Below, in pieces: positions 1 to 6,808 of a stretch of 22,984 nucleotides of DNA. A program made the position numbers and the translations under genes. Under the pieces are notes generated by a model. The model was not told where the DNA came from. It saw only the letters and a list, made by a program, of their open reading frames with translations, and ran no database searches. This stretch comes from Chromatiales bacterium (lineage in GTDB: Bacteria; Pseudomonadota; Gammaproteobacteria; Chromatiales; Chromatiaceae): contig JANTHH010000013.1 of assembly GCA_024762485.1 (NCBI GenBank), positions 1 to 22,984 on the forward strand, in the 5' to 3' direction. The first letter of the stretch is position 1. Each line of letters begins with the position of its first letter.

Positions 1-1223
1 TTCCAGTCACGCACGTTGACATCGTCGTCGGTGACGATGACGAACTTGGTGTACATGAACTGGCGCAGGAAGGACCAGACGCCGAACATCACCCGCTTGG
101 CGTGGCCCGGGTACTGCTTCTTCATGCTCACCACGGCCATGCGATAGGAGCAGCCCTCCGGCGGCAGGTAGAAATCGACGATCTCCGGGAACTGCTTCTG
201 CAGGATCGGCACGAACACCTCGTTCAGCGCCACGCCGAGGATCGCCGGCTCGTCCGGCGGCCGCCCCGTGTAGGTGCTGTGATAGATGGGCTCGCGACGT
301 GAGGTGATGCGGTCGATGGTGAATACCGGGAAGGACTCCACCTCGTTGTAGTAGCCGGTGTGGTCGCCGAAGGGGCCCTCGTCCGCCATCTCGTCGGGGT
401 GCAGGTGGCCCTCCAGCACAATCTCCGCCGATGCCGGCACCTGCAGACCAGAGCCGATGCATTCGGTGACCTCGGTCTTGGCGCCGCGCAGCAGACCGGC
501 GAAGGAGTATTCCGACAGGCTGTCCGGCACCGGCGTAACCGCCCCGAGGATGCTGGCCGGGTCGGCGCCCAGGGCCACGGCCACCGGGAAGGGCTCGCCG
601 GGGTTGCTCTGCTGGAAATCACGGAAATCCAGCGCCCCGCCACGGTGCGCCAGCCAGCGCATGATCACCTTGTTCGGGCCGATCACCTGCATGCGGTAGA
701 TGCCGAGGTTCTGGCGCGCCTTCTCCGGTCCACGGGTGACCACCAGCCCCCAGGTGATCAGCGGACCGGCATCGCCCGGCCAGCAGGTCTGCACCGGGAT
801 CTTCGAAAGATCGACGTCGTCGCCCTCGACCACCACCGCCTGGCAGGGTGCCCCCTTGACCACCCTGGGCGCCATGTCGAGCACCTTGCGGTAGACCGGC
901 AGCTTCTCCCAGGCATCCTTCATCCCCTTGGGCGGCTCCGGTTCCTTCAACTGTGCCAGCAGCTCACCCACCTCGCGCAGGGCGGTGACCGAGTCCTCGC
1001 CCATGCCCAGCGCGACGCGCTCGGGGGTGCCGAAAAGATTGCCCAGCACCGGCATGTCGTGGCCCTTGGGGTTTTCGAACAGCAACGCCGGGCCGCCCGC
1101 CTTGAGGGTGCGGTCACAGATCTCGGTCATCTCCAGGTACGGATCGATGGGCTGGGAGATGCGTTTCAGCTGACCCCGCTCCTCGAGCAGGCGGATGAAA
1201 TCGCGCAGGTCCCTGTATTTCAT
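1..1223 (-). CDS. ubiD: UbiD-family prenylated-FMN decarboxylase (4-hydroxy-3-polyprenylbenzoate decarboxylase), 3' end cut by window edge
   Basis: This decarboxylase removes the ring carboxyl of 4-hydroxy-3-polyprenylbenzoate in ubiquinone synthesis, using the prenylated FMN made by UbiX. My minus-strand translation gives 407 residues with no stop before the window edge; E. coli UbiD has about 497, so roughly 80-90 C-terminal residues are missing. The N-terminus MKYRDLRDFIRLLEERGQLK is typical of the family. The signature block DEGPFGDHTGYY lies at residues 281-292, in the part of the fold that carries the catalytic acidic residue and metal site. The ATG at 1223 is preceded by a purine-rich AGGTGAAG. 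The gene is divergent from the small exported-protein gene, with 108 bp between them. UbiD paralogues that act on other aromatic acids exist, but the high similarity to respiratory UbiD favours the ubiquinone role. Confidence 0.93.
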   Translation of the reverse strand, partial: MKYRDLRDFIRLLEERGQLKRISQPIDPYLEMTEICDRTLKAGGPALLFENPKGHDMPVLGNLFGTPERVALGMGEDSVTALREVGELLAQLKEPEPPKGMKDAWEKLPVYRKVLDMAPRVVKGAPCQAVVVEGDDVDLSKIPVQTCWPGDAGPLITWGLVVTRGPEKARQNLGIYRMQVIGPNKVIMRWLAHRGGALDFRDFQQSNPGEPFPVAVALGADPASILGAVTPVPDSLSEYSFAGLLRGAKTEVTECIGSGLQVPASAEIVLEGHLHPDEMADEGPFGDHTGYYNEVESFPVFTIDRITSRREPIYHSTYTGRPPDEPAILGVALNEVFVPILQKQFPEIVDFYLPPEGCSYRMAVVSMKKQYPGHAKRVMFGVWSFLRQFMYTKFVIVTDDDVNVRDW

Positions 1224-1331
1224 GTCTTCACCTGTTTTTTACGCCGCCACGATGAAAAGAATCATCCGTTGGCGAGGTCTTTTTTCTTGACAGACCCAGT
1301 GTACAGACAGCCTCAACGGAGGATAAGCATC

Positions 1332-1670
1332 ATGAAGACTTTACCTACAGTGAGCGCAGGATTGATCACCGCCCTGGCCCTCGGAATGGGCACCGCCAGT
1401 GCCGCCGACGCACTGAACTATCAGGAGCGTGAACCTTCATTCTTCGAGGAGCAGAGCGCGTCCGCCCGGTTCGCCCCGGTGACCGGCAGTGATCAGGTGG
1501 CCAGCGTGGACATCTGGCTGCTCGGCCATCCGGACGGCGATGGCGTGCTGGATGCCGTCCTTGACGGCGAGGCCACCGCAGCCATCCGCCGCGCTGCCGA
1601 GATCCCGGATTTCGTCACTTCCTATGACGAATATGCCAAGAACGACCCCGATTCCTACTCGGGCTCATGA
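1332..1670 (+). CDS. small exported protein of unknown function
   Basis: I do not recognise a family. The product has 112 residues. Residues 1-24 look like a Sec signal peptide: K2, a hydrophobic stretch, then a TASA-A cleavage site. The mature part of about 88 residues is acidic, has no cysteine and ends in a polar tail (NDPDSYSGS). Residues 67-79 read PDGDGVLDAVLDG; the spacing of acidic residues suggests metal binding but is not a complete EF-hand loop. An open frame extends upstream to 360, but it lies antisense to ubiD. I chose the ATG at 1332 because GGAGG sits at 1317-1321 and the signal peptide starts there. It stands alone between divergent ubiD and a convergent UPF0149 gene, followed by a strong hairpin. 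The periplasm is the likely location. Confidence 0.75.
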   Translation: MKTLPTVSAGLITALALGMGTASAADALNYQEREPSFFEEQSASARFAPVTGSDQVASVDIWLLGHPDGDGVLDAVLDGEATAAIRRAAEIPDFVTSYDEYAKNDPDSYSGS

Positions 1671-1678
1671 TCGGGCAC

Positions 1679-1708
1679 AGGGCGGGCGGCAGGGTGGCCG
1701 CCCGCCCT
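1679..1708. terminator. GC-rich 12-bp hairpin between convergent genes, possible bidirectional terminator
   Basis: The left arm at 1679-1690 (AGGGCGGGCGGC) and the right arm at 1697-1708 are exact reverse complements around a 6-base loop. It starts 8 bases after the stop of the small exported-protein gene and 51 bases beyond the end of the UPF0149 gene, so it could serve both. There is no real U-tract on either strand (only TT on the plus side), so it may stop transcription poorly or simply protect mRNA 3' ends. Confidence 0.55.
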
Positions 1709-1759
1709 TGAAGGTGGCTGCAGCCCGAAACGCCCCGCCTGGTTCCGTCACCAACAGCC

Positions 1760-2350
1760 TCAGGAAAGGCGTGGTGACGGACCTTGTTCCCGCCACCAGT
1801 CGTAAACCGCCATCGCTGCCCCCGGCAGTTCCAGCGCGGTCTGGCGATGCGCATCGGGATCTGGCGGATCAAGCAGCTGGTCCTCCTGATACATCAGAAA
1901 GGCAATGAGCGGTGCCAGCAGCTTGCTGGCCTCGGCATCCTCACTCATCTGCGACACCGCATCGTCACCATGCAGATTCAGACCGAACATGTAGCCCTCG
2001 CACCAACCATAGGGCAAGGGCAGGGGATCGGCATCGGGATGGTCGTCATCCGGCTTATGGATGATCATCGGCGCATAGTGATGATGGTCCAGCTCGTGGG
2101 CGATCTGCTCGTGCAGCGCCAGCACACGCTGCGCCATCGCCTCGGCCTCGTCTTCATCAGAAAACTCCGGCTGGCCGAAGACCGGCGGCAACCACTGCTC
2201 CGGCCCCAGCGCCTGCGGCCCTGAGATCACCGCAGTGAGAAAGCCGTGGGTCACATCCAGCGGCATCGCCTGCAGCCCCTGCTCCATCCGGTCGATGAGA
2301 TAGGCCTCGAGCAGGTCGAGTGATTGTTCGTCTACGCTCGGGCAACTCAT
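1760..2350 (-). CDS. UPF0149 (YgfB/YecA) family protein
   Basis: This is a 196-residue protein of the YgfB/YecA-like family, predicted cytoplasmic and all-helical. Matching features are an N-terminal helix with LLEAYLIDRMEQG, the segment TVISGPQALGPEQWLPPVFG-like at roughly residues 38-60 (read here as TAVISGPQALGPEQWLPPVF), and the block GWCEGYMFGLNLH in the middle. There is no C-terminal cysteine/histidine SEC-C metal motif, so it resembles the shorter members. The frame is open further upstream, but the ATG at 2350 overlaps the prlC stop by 4 bases (ATGA), which implies translational coupling with the peptidase. The molecular function is not known from the sequence; in Pseudomonas a YgfB protein has been tied to regulation of cell-wall-linked genes, which need not apply here. 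Confidence 0.85.
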   Translation of the reverse strand: MSCPSVDEQSLDLLEAYLIDRMEQGLQAMPLDVTHGFLTAVISGPQALGPEQWLPPVFGQPEFSDEDEAEAMAQRVLALHEQIAHELDHHHYAPMIIHKPDDDHPDADPLPLPYGWCEGYMFGLNLHGDDAVSQMSEDAEASKLLAPLIAFLMYQEDQLLDPPDPDAHRQTALELPGAAMAVYDWWREQGPSPRLS

Positions 2351-4416
2351 GCGGCGATTCCTGTGTGGCGTAGCAGGGCGTCGATCCTCGGCTCGCGGCC
2401 ACGGAAGGCGACAAACAGCTCCATGGCATCCTGCGAGCCACCCTTCTCGAGGATGTTGTGCAGGAAGGCACGGCCGGTCCGGGGGTCGAGCACACCATGC
2501 TCCTCGAACAACGAGAAGGCATCGGCGGACAACACCTCGGCCCACTTGTAGCTGTAGTAACCGGCGGCATAGCCACCGGCGAAGATGTGGCTGAAGCCGT
2601 GGGGGAAACGATTCCAGGCCGGCGGACGGATCACCGCCACCTCGTCGCGCACCGCGTCGAGCACCTGGTAGATGCGCTCGCAGCTCAACGCCTCGCCTGC
2701 CGGCTCGCCGAGGTGGATGCGGAAGTCGAACAGCGAGAACTCCAGCTGGCGCACCATCATCATCGCCGACTGAAAGTTCTTCGCCGCCATCATGCGGCCG
2801 AACAGGTCATCGGGGATCGGCTCGCCACTCTCGTAGTGTCCGGCGATCAGGTCCAGGCCCTCGCGCTGCCAGCAGAAGTTCTCCATGAACTGGCTGGGCA
2901 GCTCCACCGCATCCCAGGCGACGCCGCTGATGCCGGCCACCTCGGGGTAGTCGATGCGTGTGAGCATGTGGTGCAGGCCGTGACCGAACTCGTGGAACAG
3001 GGTCTCCACCTCGTCGTGGGTCAGCAGTGCCGGCTCGTCGCCGACCGGCGGAGTGAAGTTGCAGGTCATGTAGGCCACCGGGATCTGCTCGCGGTGGTGG
3101 GTGCGCATGCGCCCCTGGCATTCGTCCATCCAGGCGCCGCCGCGTTTCTTCGGCCGGGCATAGAGATCGAAGTAGAACTGGCCGCGCACCTCGCCGGTCT
3201 CGGCGTCGCGGATCTCGTAGAACTTCACGTCCGGGTGCCAGACCTCGATGCTGCCGCCGGCCTCCACAGTGGTCACCTCGTGGATGATGACCCCGAAAAG
3301 CTTGCCGATCAGCGCGAACATGCCGGGCACAACCCGCGTCTCGGGGAAGTAGGGCTTCACCTCTTCCGAGCTGATGGCATAGCGGTGCTGGCGCAGCTTC
3401 TCGGCGTAATAGCTGACATCCCACGGGTTCAGCGCTTCGACACCGTGATGTTCCTTCGCGAAGGCCTGCAGCTCGGCCAGCTCGCGCTCGGCCTGGGGTT
3501 TCGACTTGGTCGCAAGGTCTTCAAGGAAGCCGATCACCTCATCGGTGGTGCGGGCCATCTTGGTGGCCAGCGAATATTCCGCGTAGCTGGTGAAACCCAG
3601 CAGATGGGCCTTTTCCTGGCGCAACGCGAGGATCTGTTCCATCACCTCGCTGTTGTCCCACTGCCCCGCGTGCGGCCCCTGATCGGAGGCGCGGGTGTTG
3701 TAGGCCTCGTAGACCTCGCGACGCAGGGCCGCGTCGTCGGCGTAGGTCATCACCGGGTAATAACTGGGGAAGTCCAGGGTCAGCACGTAGCCCGTCTCGC
3801 CGCGCTGCTCGGCGGTCTGGCGCGCCAGCGCAATGGCGGAAGGCGGCATGCCGGCCAGCGCCGCCTCGTCGTCGAGCTGCCTGGACCAGGCATGGGTGGC
3901 ATCCAGCAGGTTGTCGCTGAACTTGCTGGTGAGCCCGGACAATTGCTGGCTGATGGCCTTGTAGCGGGCCTGCTTGTCTGCCGGCAGATCGACCCCGGAC
4001 AGGTGGAAGTCGCGCAGCGCATTTTCCAGCACCTTGCACTGTGCCGCATCCAGCCCCAGTTCGTCGGCACGATCATGGACCGCCTTGTAGGCCTCGTAGA
4101 GTCTGCGGTTCTGGCCCATCTCGGTGCCGTATTCGGACAGCTTGGGCAGGCAGGCATTGTAGGCAGCGCGCAGTTCGTCCGAGTTGACCACCGAGTTCAT
4201 GTGGGAGACCGGCGACCAGGCGCGGGAGAGGCGATCCTCCCACTCCTCGATGGGCTCGACGGTATTCTCCCAGGTGTGGTCGGTGACCTCGTCGAGCAGT
4301 CTGGCGATGTTGGCACGGTTCTCCGCCAGCAGGGTATCGATGGCGGGTTCGATGTGTTCGGGCTTGATATGGGCGAAGGCCGGCAGGCCGTCGGTCTCGA
4401 GCAGGGGATTGATCAT
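2347..4416 (-). CDS. prlC: oligopeptidase A, M3-family zinc metallopeptidase
   Basis: This cytoplasmic endopeptidase clears short peptides, including cleaved signal peptides. The 689-residue length matches E. coli PrlC (680). The catalytic zinc motif HEFGH is at residues 475-479 inside FHEFGHGLHHMLT, with the third ligand E505 in WDAVELPSQF. The N-terminus (NPLLETDGLPAF) and the C-terminal GGYAAGYYSYKWAEVLSAD region are family-typical. The ATG at 4416 fits the normal N-terminus. The stop overlaps the start of the downstream UPF0149 gene (ATGA). The 177-bp upstream gap holds an inverted repeat at 4460-4485. In E. coli this gene is heat-shock inducible, but I see no convincing sigma-32 promoter here. 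Confidence 0.96.
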   Translation of the reverse strand: MINPLLETDGLPAFAHIKPEHIEPAIDTLLAENRANIARLLDEVTDHTWENTVEPIEEWEDRLSRAWSPVSHMNSVVNSDELRAAYNACLPKLSEYGTEMGQNRRLYEAYKAVHDRADELGLDAAQCKVLENALRDFHLSGVDLPADKQARYKAISQQLSGLTSKFSDNLLDATHAWSRQLDDEAALAGMPPSAIALARQTAEQRGETGYVLTLDFPSYYPVMTYADDAALRREVYEAYNTRASDQGPHAGQWDNSEVMEQILALRQEKAHLLGFTSYAEYSLATKMARTTDEVIGFLEDLATKSKPQAERELAELQAFAKEHHGVEALNPWDVSYYAEKLRQHRYAISSEEVKPYFPETRVVPGMFALIGKLFGVIIHEVTTVEAGGSIEVWHPDVKFYEIRDAETGEVRGQFYFDLYARPKKRGGAWMDECQGRMRTHHREQIPVAYMTCNFTPPVGDEPALLTHDEVETLFHEFGHGLHHMLTRIDYPEVAGISGVAWDAVELPSQFMENFCWQREGLDLIAGHYESGEPIPDDLFGRMMAAKNFQSAMMMVRQLEFSLFDFRIHLGEPAGEALSCERIYQVLDAVRDEVAVIRPPAWNRFPHGFSHIFAGGYAAGYYSYKWAEVLSADAFSLFEEHGVLDPRTGRAFLHNILEKGGSQDAMELFVAFRGREPRIDALLRHTGIAA

Positions 4417-4459
4417 CTTGTTGATAGGCCGGCTGGGAAAAGGTCCATTCTGGCACGAG

Positions 4460-4485
4460 GCGGCCGGGAAGGTTAACCCGGCCGC
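4460..4485. repeat. inverted repeat upstream of prlC
   Basis: The arms GCGGCCGGG (4460-4468) and CCCGGCCGC (4477-4485) are perfect complements around an 8-base spacer. The palindrome GGTTAACC occupies 4471-4478. It lies 44 bases upstream of the prlC start and about 110 bases beyond the stop of the GIDE gene, both on the minus strand. It could be a terminator stem without a U-tract, a leader hairpin for prlC or an operator. Otherwise I see no convincing promoter in the 4417-4593 gap. Confidence 0.45.
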
Positions 4486-4593
4486 GTACGGGGGATGAGC
4501 CGGCTTTCCGCTGCAGGTGATCTGCCGGCCCCATGACCAGGCGCTTTTACTCAGAGAGGGAAGAGATCGTGAAGCCGGGGCCCAGGACGCTCG

Positions 4594-5565
4594 TCAGGCG
4601 GCAAACCGGCTGGCCAGCATGGACACCGCCACGCCGCCGCCCGCCAGGAAAAAGACGAGGCCGATCCAGCCACCGACGCGGTAGCGACGGGCCAGGTCGA
4701 ACTGGGGCAGGTTGGAGATCAGGAAAGGCCGGCCGTTCACCAGCGGGCGGCTCAGGGTGTGCAGGTGCTGGCCGGCCATCTGCTCCAGGTACTGACGACC
4801 GGCCTCGCGACGGGCCTCGCGGCGTGCCAGTTCCCACTCCTCCAGATCGATGCGTCCATCGCCGTTGCGGTCGAAACTCGCCATCTTGCACTTGTCACGC
4901 TTCCACTCGCGCAGCAGCTCGCGTGCCAGCTCATCGCGGTGGCGCTCGTGATCGATGTCATCGAAGGACTTGAAGTGACCGACCACGTACAGCGGGTCGC
5001 CGGAGAGGATGAGGGTCTCGGTATAGCGGTGATCACCGAGGAAATCGTTGTCGATGCGGATATCCAGCCCGGTGCGCAGGCTCAGCCGCTGCAGCAGGCC
5101 CGGCGGGCGGCGACTGGCGGCGAGAGGGCCACGACCCGGCGGCGGGGTGCGGGTGCCGTACCAGGTATCACGGTGCCGGCTGGTGACATCGGCATCCTCC
5201 GGATCGACGACGCACTCACCGGTATCATCGCGCAGCAGAAACAGTCCTTCGCTCTCGTCGTGTTCCACCGTGCTCCAGGACTTGTCGTTGCGCCGCTCCA
5301 CCTTGTAGCTGTACCAGCAGCAGCGGGTCCCGGAGAGGGGCGAGATGATGGGCTCGCCGGCCATCGCCTGCGCCGTACCCATCAGTTCGACGTAGCCCTG
5401 ATGGGCAGAACGGATCTTCGCCGTCGGGACGTCCTCGATCAGGCGCGCGGCACGGATATTCCTGAAACCCTTCCAGAGCCCGACCCCCGAGACACCAAGG
5501 GCGAAGCCGGCGAAGGCCCAGAAATGGGCCAGCGGCATCTGGACGACGGTCTGCTGCCAGCTCAC
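4594..5565 (-). CDS. GIDE-domain membrane protein with one EF-hand, LemA partner
   Basis: This 323-residue membrane protein resembles the bacterial GIDE-domain proteins that accompany LemA. The name derives from a mitochondrial E3 ligase domain; no RING finger is present here, so ubiquitin ligase activity is not implied. One predicted membrane helix is near residues 14-32 and another near 298-317, bracketing a long soluble part. Residues 50-130 contain the GIDE-like start (GTAQAMAGEPIISPLSGTRC, then WYSYKVE). Residues 232-243, DRNGDGRIDLEE, form a textbook calcium EF-hand loop with D232, N234, D236, R238 (backbone), D240 and E243. The chosen start is GTG at 5565, 4 bases after the lemA stop, without a clear Shine-Dalgarno. 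An in-frame ATG at 5538 is an alternative. It is cotranscribed with lemA. Confidence 0.82.
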   Translation of the reverse strand: MSWQQTVVQMPLAHFWAFAGFALGVSGVGLWKGFRNIRAARLIEDVPTAKIRSAHQGYVELMGTAQAMAGEPIISPLSGTRCCWYSYKVERRNDKSWSTVEHDESEGLFLLRDDTGECVVDPEDADVTSRHRDTWYGTRTPPPGRGPLAASRRPPGLLQRLSLRTGLDIRIDNDFLGDHRYTETLILSGDPLYVVGHFKSFDDIDHERHRDELARELLREWKRDKCKMASFDRNGDGRIDLEEWELARREARREAGRQYLEQMAGQHLHTLSRPLVNGRPFLISNLPQFDLARRYRVGGWIGLVFFLAGGGVAVSMLASRFAA

Positions 5566-5569
5566 CGGT

Positions 5570-6142
5570 TCAACTGAAAAGCTGTTTCATGTCGACATCG
5601 GCCTTCTCCGCCTCGCCGAATTCCAGCAGATCAGCCGGCCCGAAATGGAAGCGTCGTGCAATGATGACATCGGGGAACTGCTCGATACGCACGTTGTTGT
5701 TGTTCACTGCCGCGTTGTAGAACTCGCGGCGGTCGGCGATGCTGTCCTCCAGCCCGGTGATACGCGCCTGGAGGTGCTGGAAGCTCTCGTTGGCCTTCAG
5801 CTCGGGATAGGATTCGGCCAGCGCGAACAGGTTGCCCAGGCCGAGGCGCAGCTGGCCCTCGGCACTGCCCACGCCTTCCACGTCGCCCTTCTCGCGGGCA
5901 GCGGCGACGGCGGAGCGGGCCTCGATCACCTGCTTCAGGGTCTCCTGCTCGTAGCCCATGTACTGCTTGCAGGTCTCCACCAGCTTGGGCAGTTCGTCGT
6001 GGCGCTGCTTCAACAGCACATCGATGTTGGCCCAGGCCTGGGATACCTGGTGCTTGAGCGCAACCAGGTTGTTATAGATTATGATGGCGTAGATGAGCAC
6101 GATGACGAGCATGCCCAGCATTACCCAAAGGGCTATTTCCAT
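5570..6142 (-). CDS. lemA: LemA family membrane protein
   Basis: The product has 190 residues. One N-terminal membrane helix (about residues 4-24) is followed by the conserved LemA segment: YNNLV, then QAWANIDVLLKQRHDELPKL near residues 36-55. A long helical core follows, with YNAAVNNNN and FPDVIIARRFHF near the C-terminus. LemA folds as an antiparallel helical bundle anchored in the membrane; its biochemical role is not settled. The ATG at 6142 is preceded by AGGAG at a normal distance, and a TATAAT element lies about 40 bases upstream on this strand. The GIDE-domain gene follows after 4 bases, so the two probably act together. Confidence 0.95.
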   Translation of the reverse strand: MEIALWVMLGMLVIVLIYAIIIYNNLVALKHQVSQAWANIDVLLKQRHDELPKLVETCKQYMGYEQETLKQVIEARSAVAAAREKGDVEGVGSAEGQLRLGLGNLFALAESYPELKANESFQHLQARITGLEDSIADRREFYNAAVNNNNVRIEQFPDVIIARRFHFGPADLLEFGEAEKADVDMKQLFS

Positions 6143-6181
6143 TCGACGACTCCTGCGGTTTCAGACCCGGCTGCCTGCCCG

Positions 6182-6187
6182 ATTATA
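6182..6187 (-). promoter_or_regulatory. -10 element likely serving lemA
   Basis: On the minus strand the hexamer reads TATAAT, a perfect -10, which would give a leader of about 33 bases before the lemA ATG. No good -35 hexamer lies 16-18 bases upstream (the sequence there is CAGGCC-like), so the promoter may be weak or need an activator. It sits in the 117-bp divergent gap shared with the carbonic anhydrase-like gene. Confidence 0.4.
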
Positions 6188-6259
6188 TAGAACGACACGT
6201 ACACGGCCTGTGATCAGCAACGGCATCCCGGCCTGAACCTTTACCTCCGCCAACCCGCA

Positions 6260-6805
6260 ATGGCCCCGCCTATGTCCAGATCAAACATCCGTACCTTCGA
6301 TGGTGTCACGCCCCGCATCGACGATAGCGCCTGGATAGACGACACCGCCCTGTTGATCGGTGACGTGCACATCGGCGCACAATCCAGTATCTGGCCGCAA
6401 GTCGTGGTGCGCGGGGACATCCATGCCATCCGTATCGGTGCACGCAGCAACATCCAGGACGGCAGCGTGCTGCACGTCAGCCACGACAGCGAATTTCTCC
6501 CCGGCGGGGCTGCACTGAACGTGGGGGATGGCGTCACCGTTGGACACAACGTGATCCTCCACGGCTGCACCCTGGGAAACGACTGCCTGATCGGCATGGG
6601 CGCCATCATCATGGATCGCGCGGTGGTGCCACGTCACGTGGTGGTCGGCGCCGGCTCAGTGGTGCCCGGCGGCAAGGTACTGGAGTCGGGTTATCTCTAC
6701 ATCGGCTCTCCGGCGCGACGGATACGTGAACTCAGCGAGCAGGAACTGGCCTTCTTCGGCTATTCGGCGCAGCACTATATCGAACTCGCCGAGCGGCACC
6801 GCTAG
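6260..6805 (+). CDS. gamma-carbonic anhydrase family protein (YrdA-like)
   Basis: The product is a left-handed beta-helix hexapeptide-repeat protein of up to 181 residues, the same length class as E. coli YrdA. It would trimerise and bind a metal through His75 (LHVSH), His96 and His101 (TVGHNVILHGC), which match the three zinc histidines of gamma-class carbonic anhydrases. RGDIH, SNIQDGSVLH and ESGYLYIGSPAR are family landmarks. Many YrdA-type proteins show little carbonic anhydrase activity, so the catalytic claim is uncertain. The start may be 6260 or the ATG at 6272 (MSRSNIR), since neither has a strong Shine-Dalgarno. It converges on the antiporter gene with only 3 bases between the stops. 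Confidence 0.92.
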   Translation: MAPPMSRSNIRTFDGVTPRIDDSAWIDDTALLIGDVHIGAQSSIWPQVVVRGDIHAIRIGARSNIQDGSVLHVSHDSEFLPGGAALNVGDGVTVGHNVILHGCTLGNDCLIGMGAIIMDRAVVPRHVVVGAGSVVPGGKVLESGYLYIGSPARRIRELSEQELAFFGYSAQHYIELAERHR

Positions 6806-6808
6806 ACA

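Noticed and set aside
1287..1292. TTGACA as a -35 box for the small exported-protein gene
   Set aside because: The hexamer is perfect, but no -10-like sequence lies 16-18 bases downstream, and the Shine-Dalgarno follows too soon.
360..1331. Upstream extension of the small exported-protein frame
   Set aside because: It is antisense to ubiD, whereas the ATG at 1332 has a Shine-Dalgarno and begins a signal peptide.
1532..1570. EF-hand in the small exported protein
   Set aside because: The DGDG segment lacks the acidic residue spacing and final Glu of a canonical loop; only a vague metal-binding tendency can be claimed.
2458..4476. 672-codon plus-strand open frame
   Set aside because: It lies antisense to prlC, which has a full family match and catalytic motif. 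The frame is a by-product of high GC codon usage and its protein is low-complexity without recognisable motifs.
4594..5565. Naming the GIDE protein an E3 ubiquitin ligase
   Set aside because: There is no RING finger cysteine/histidine pattern; the label comes from the eukaryotic domain name only.
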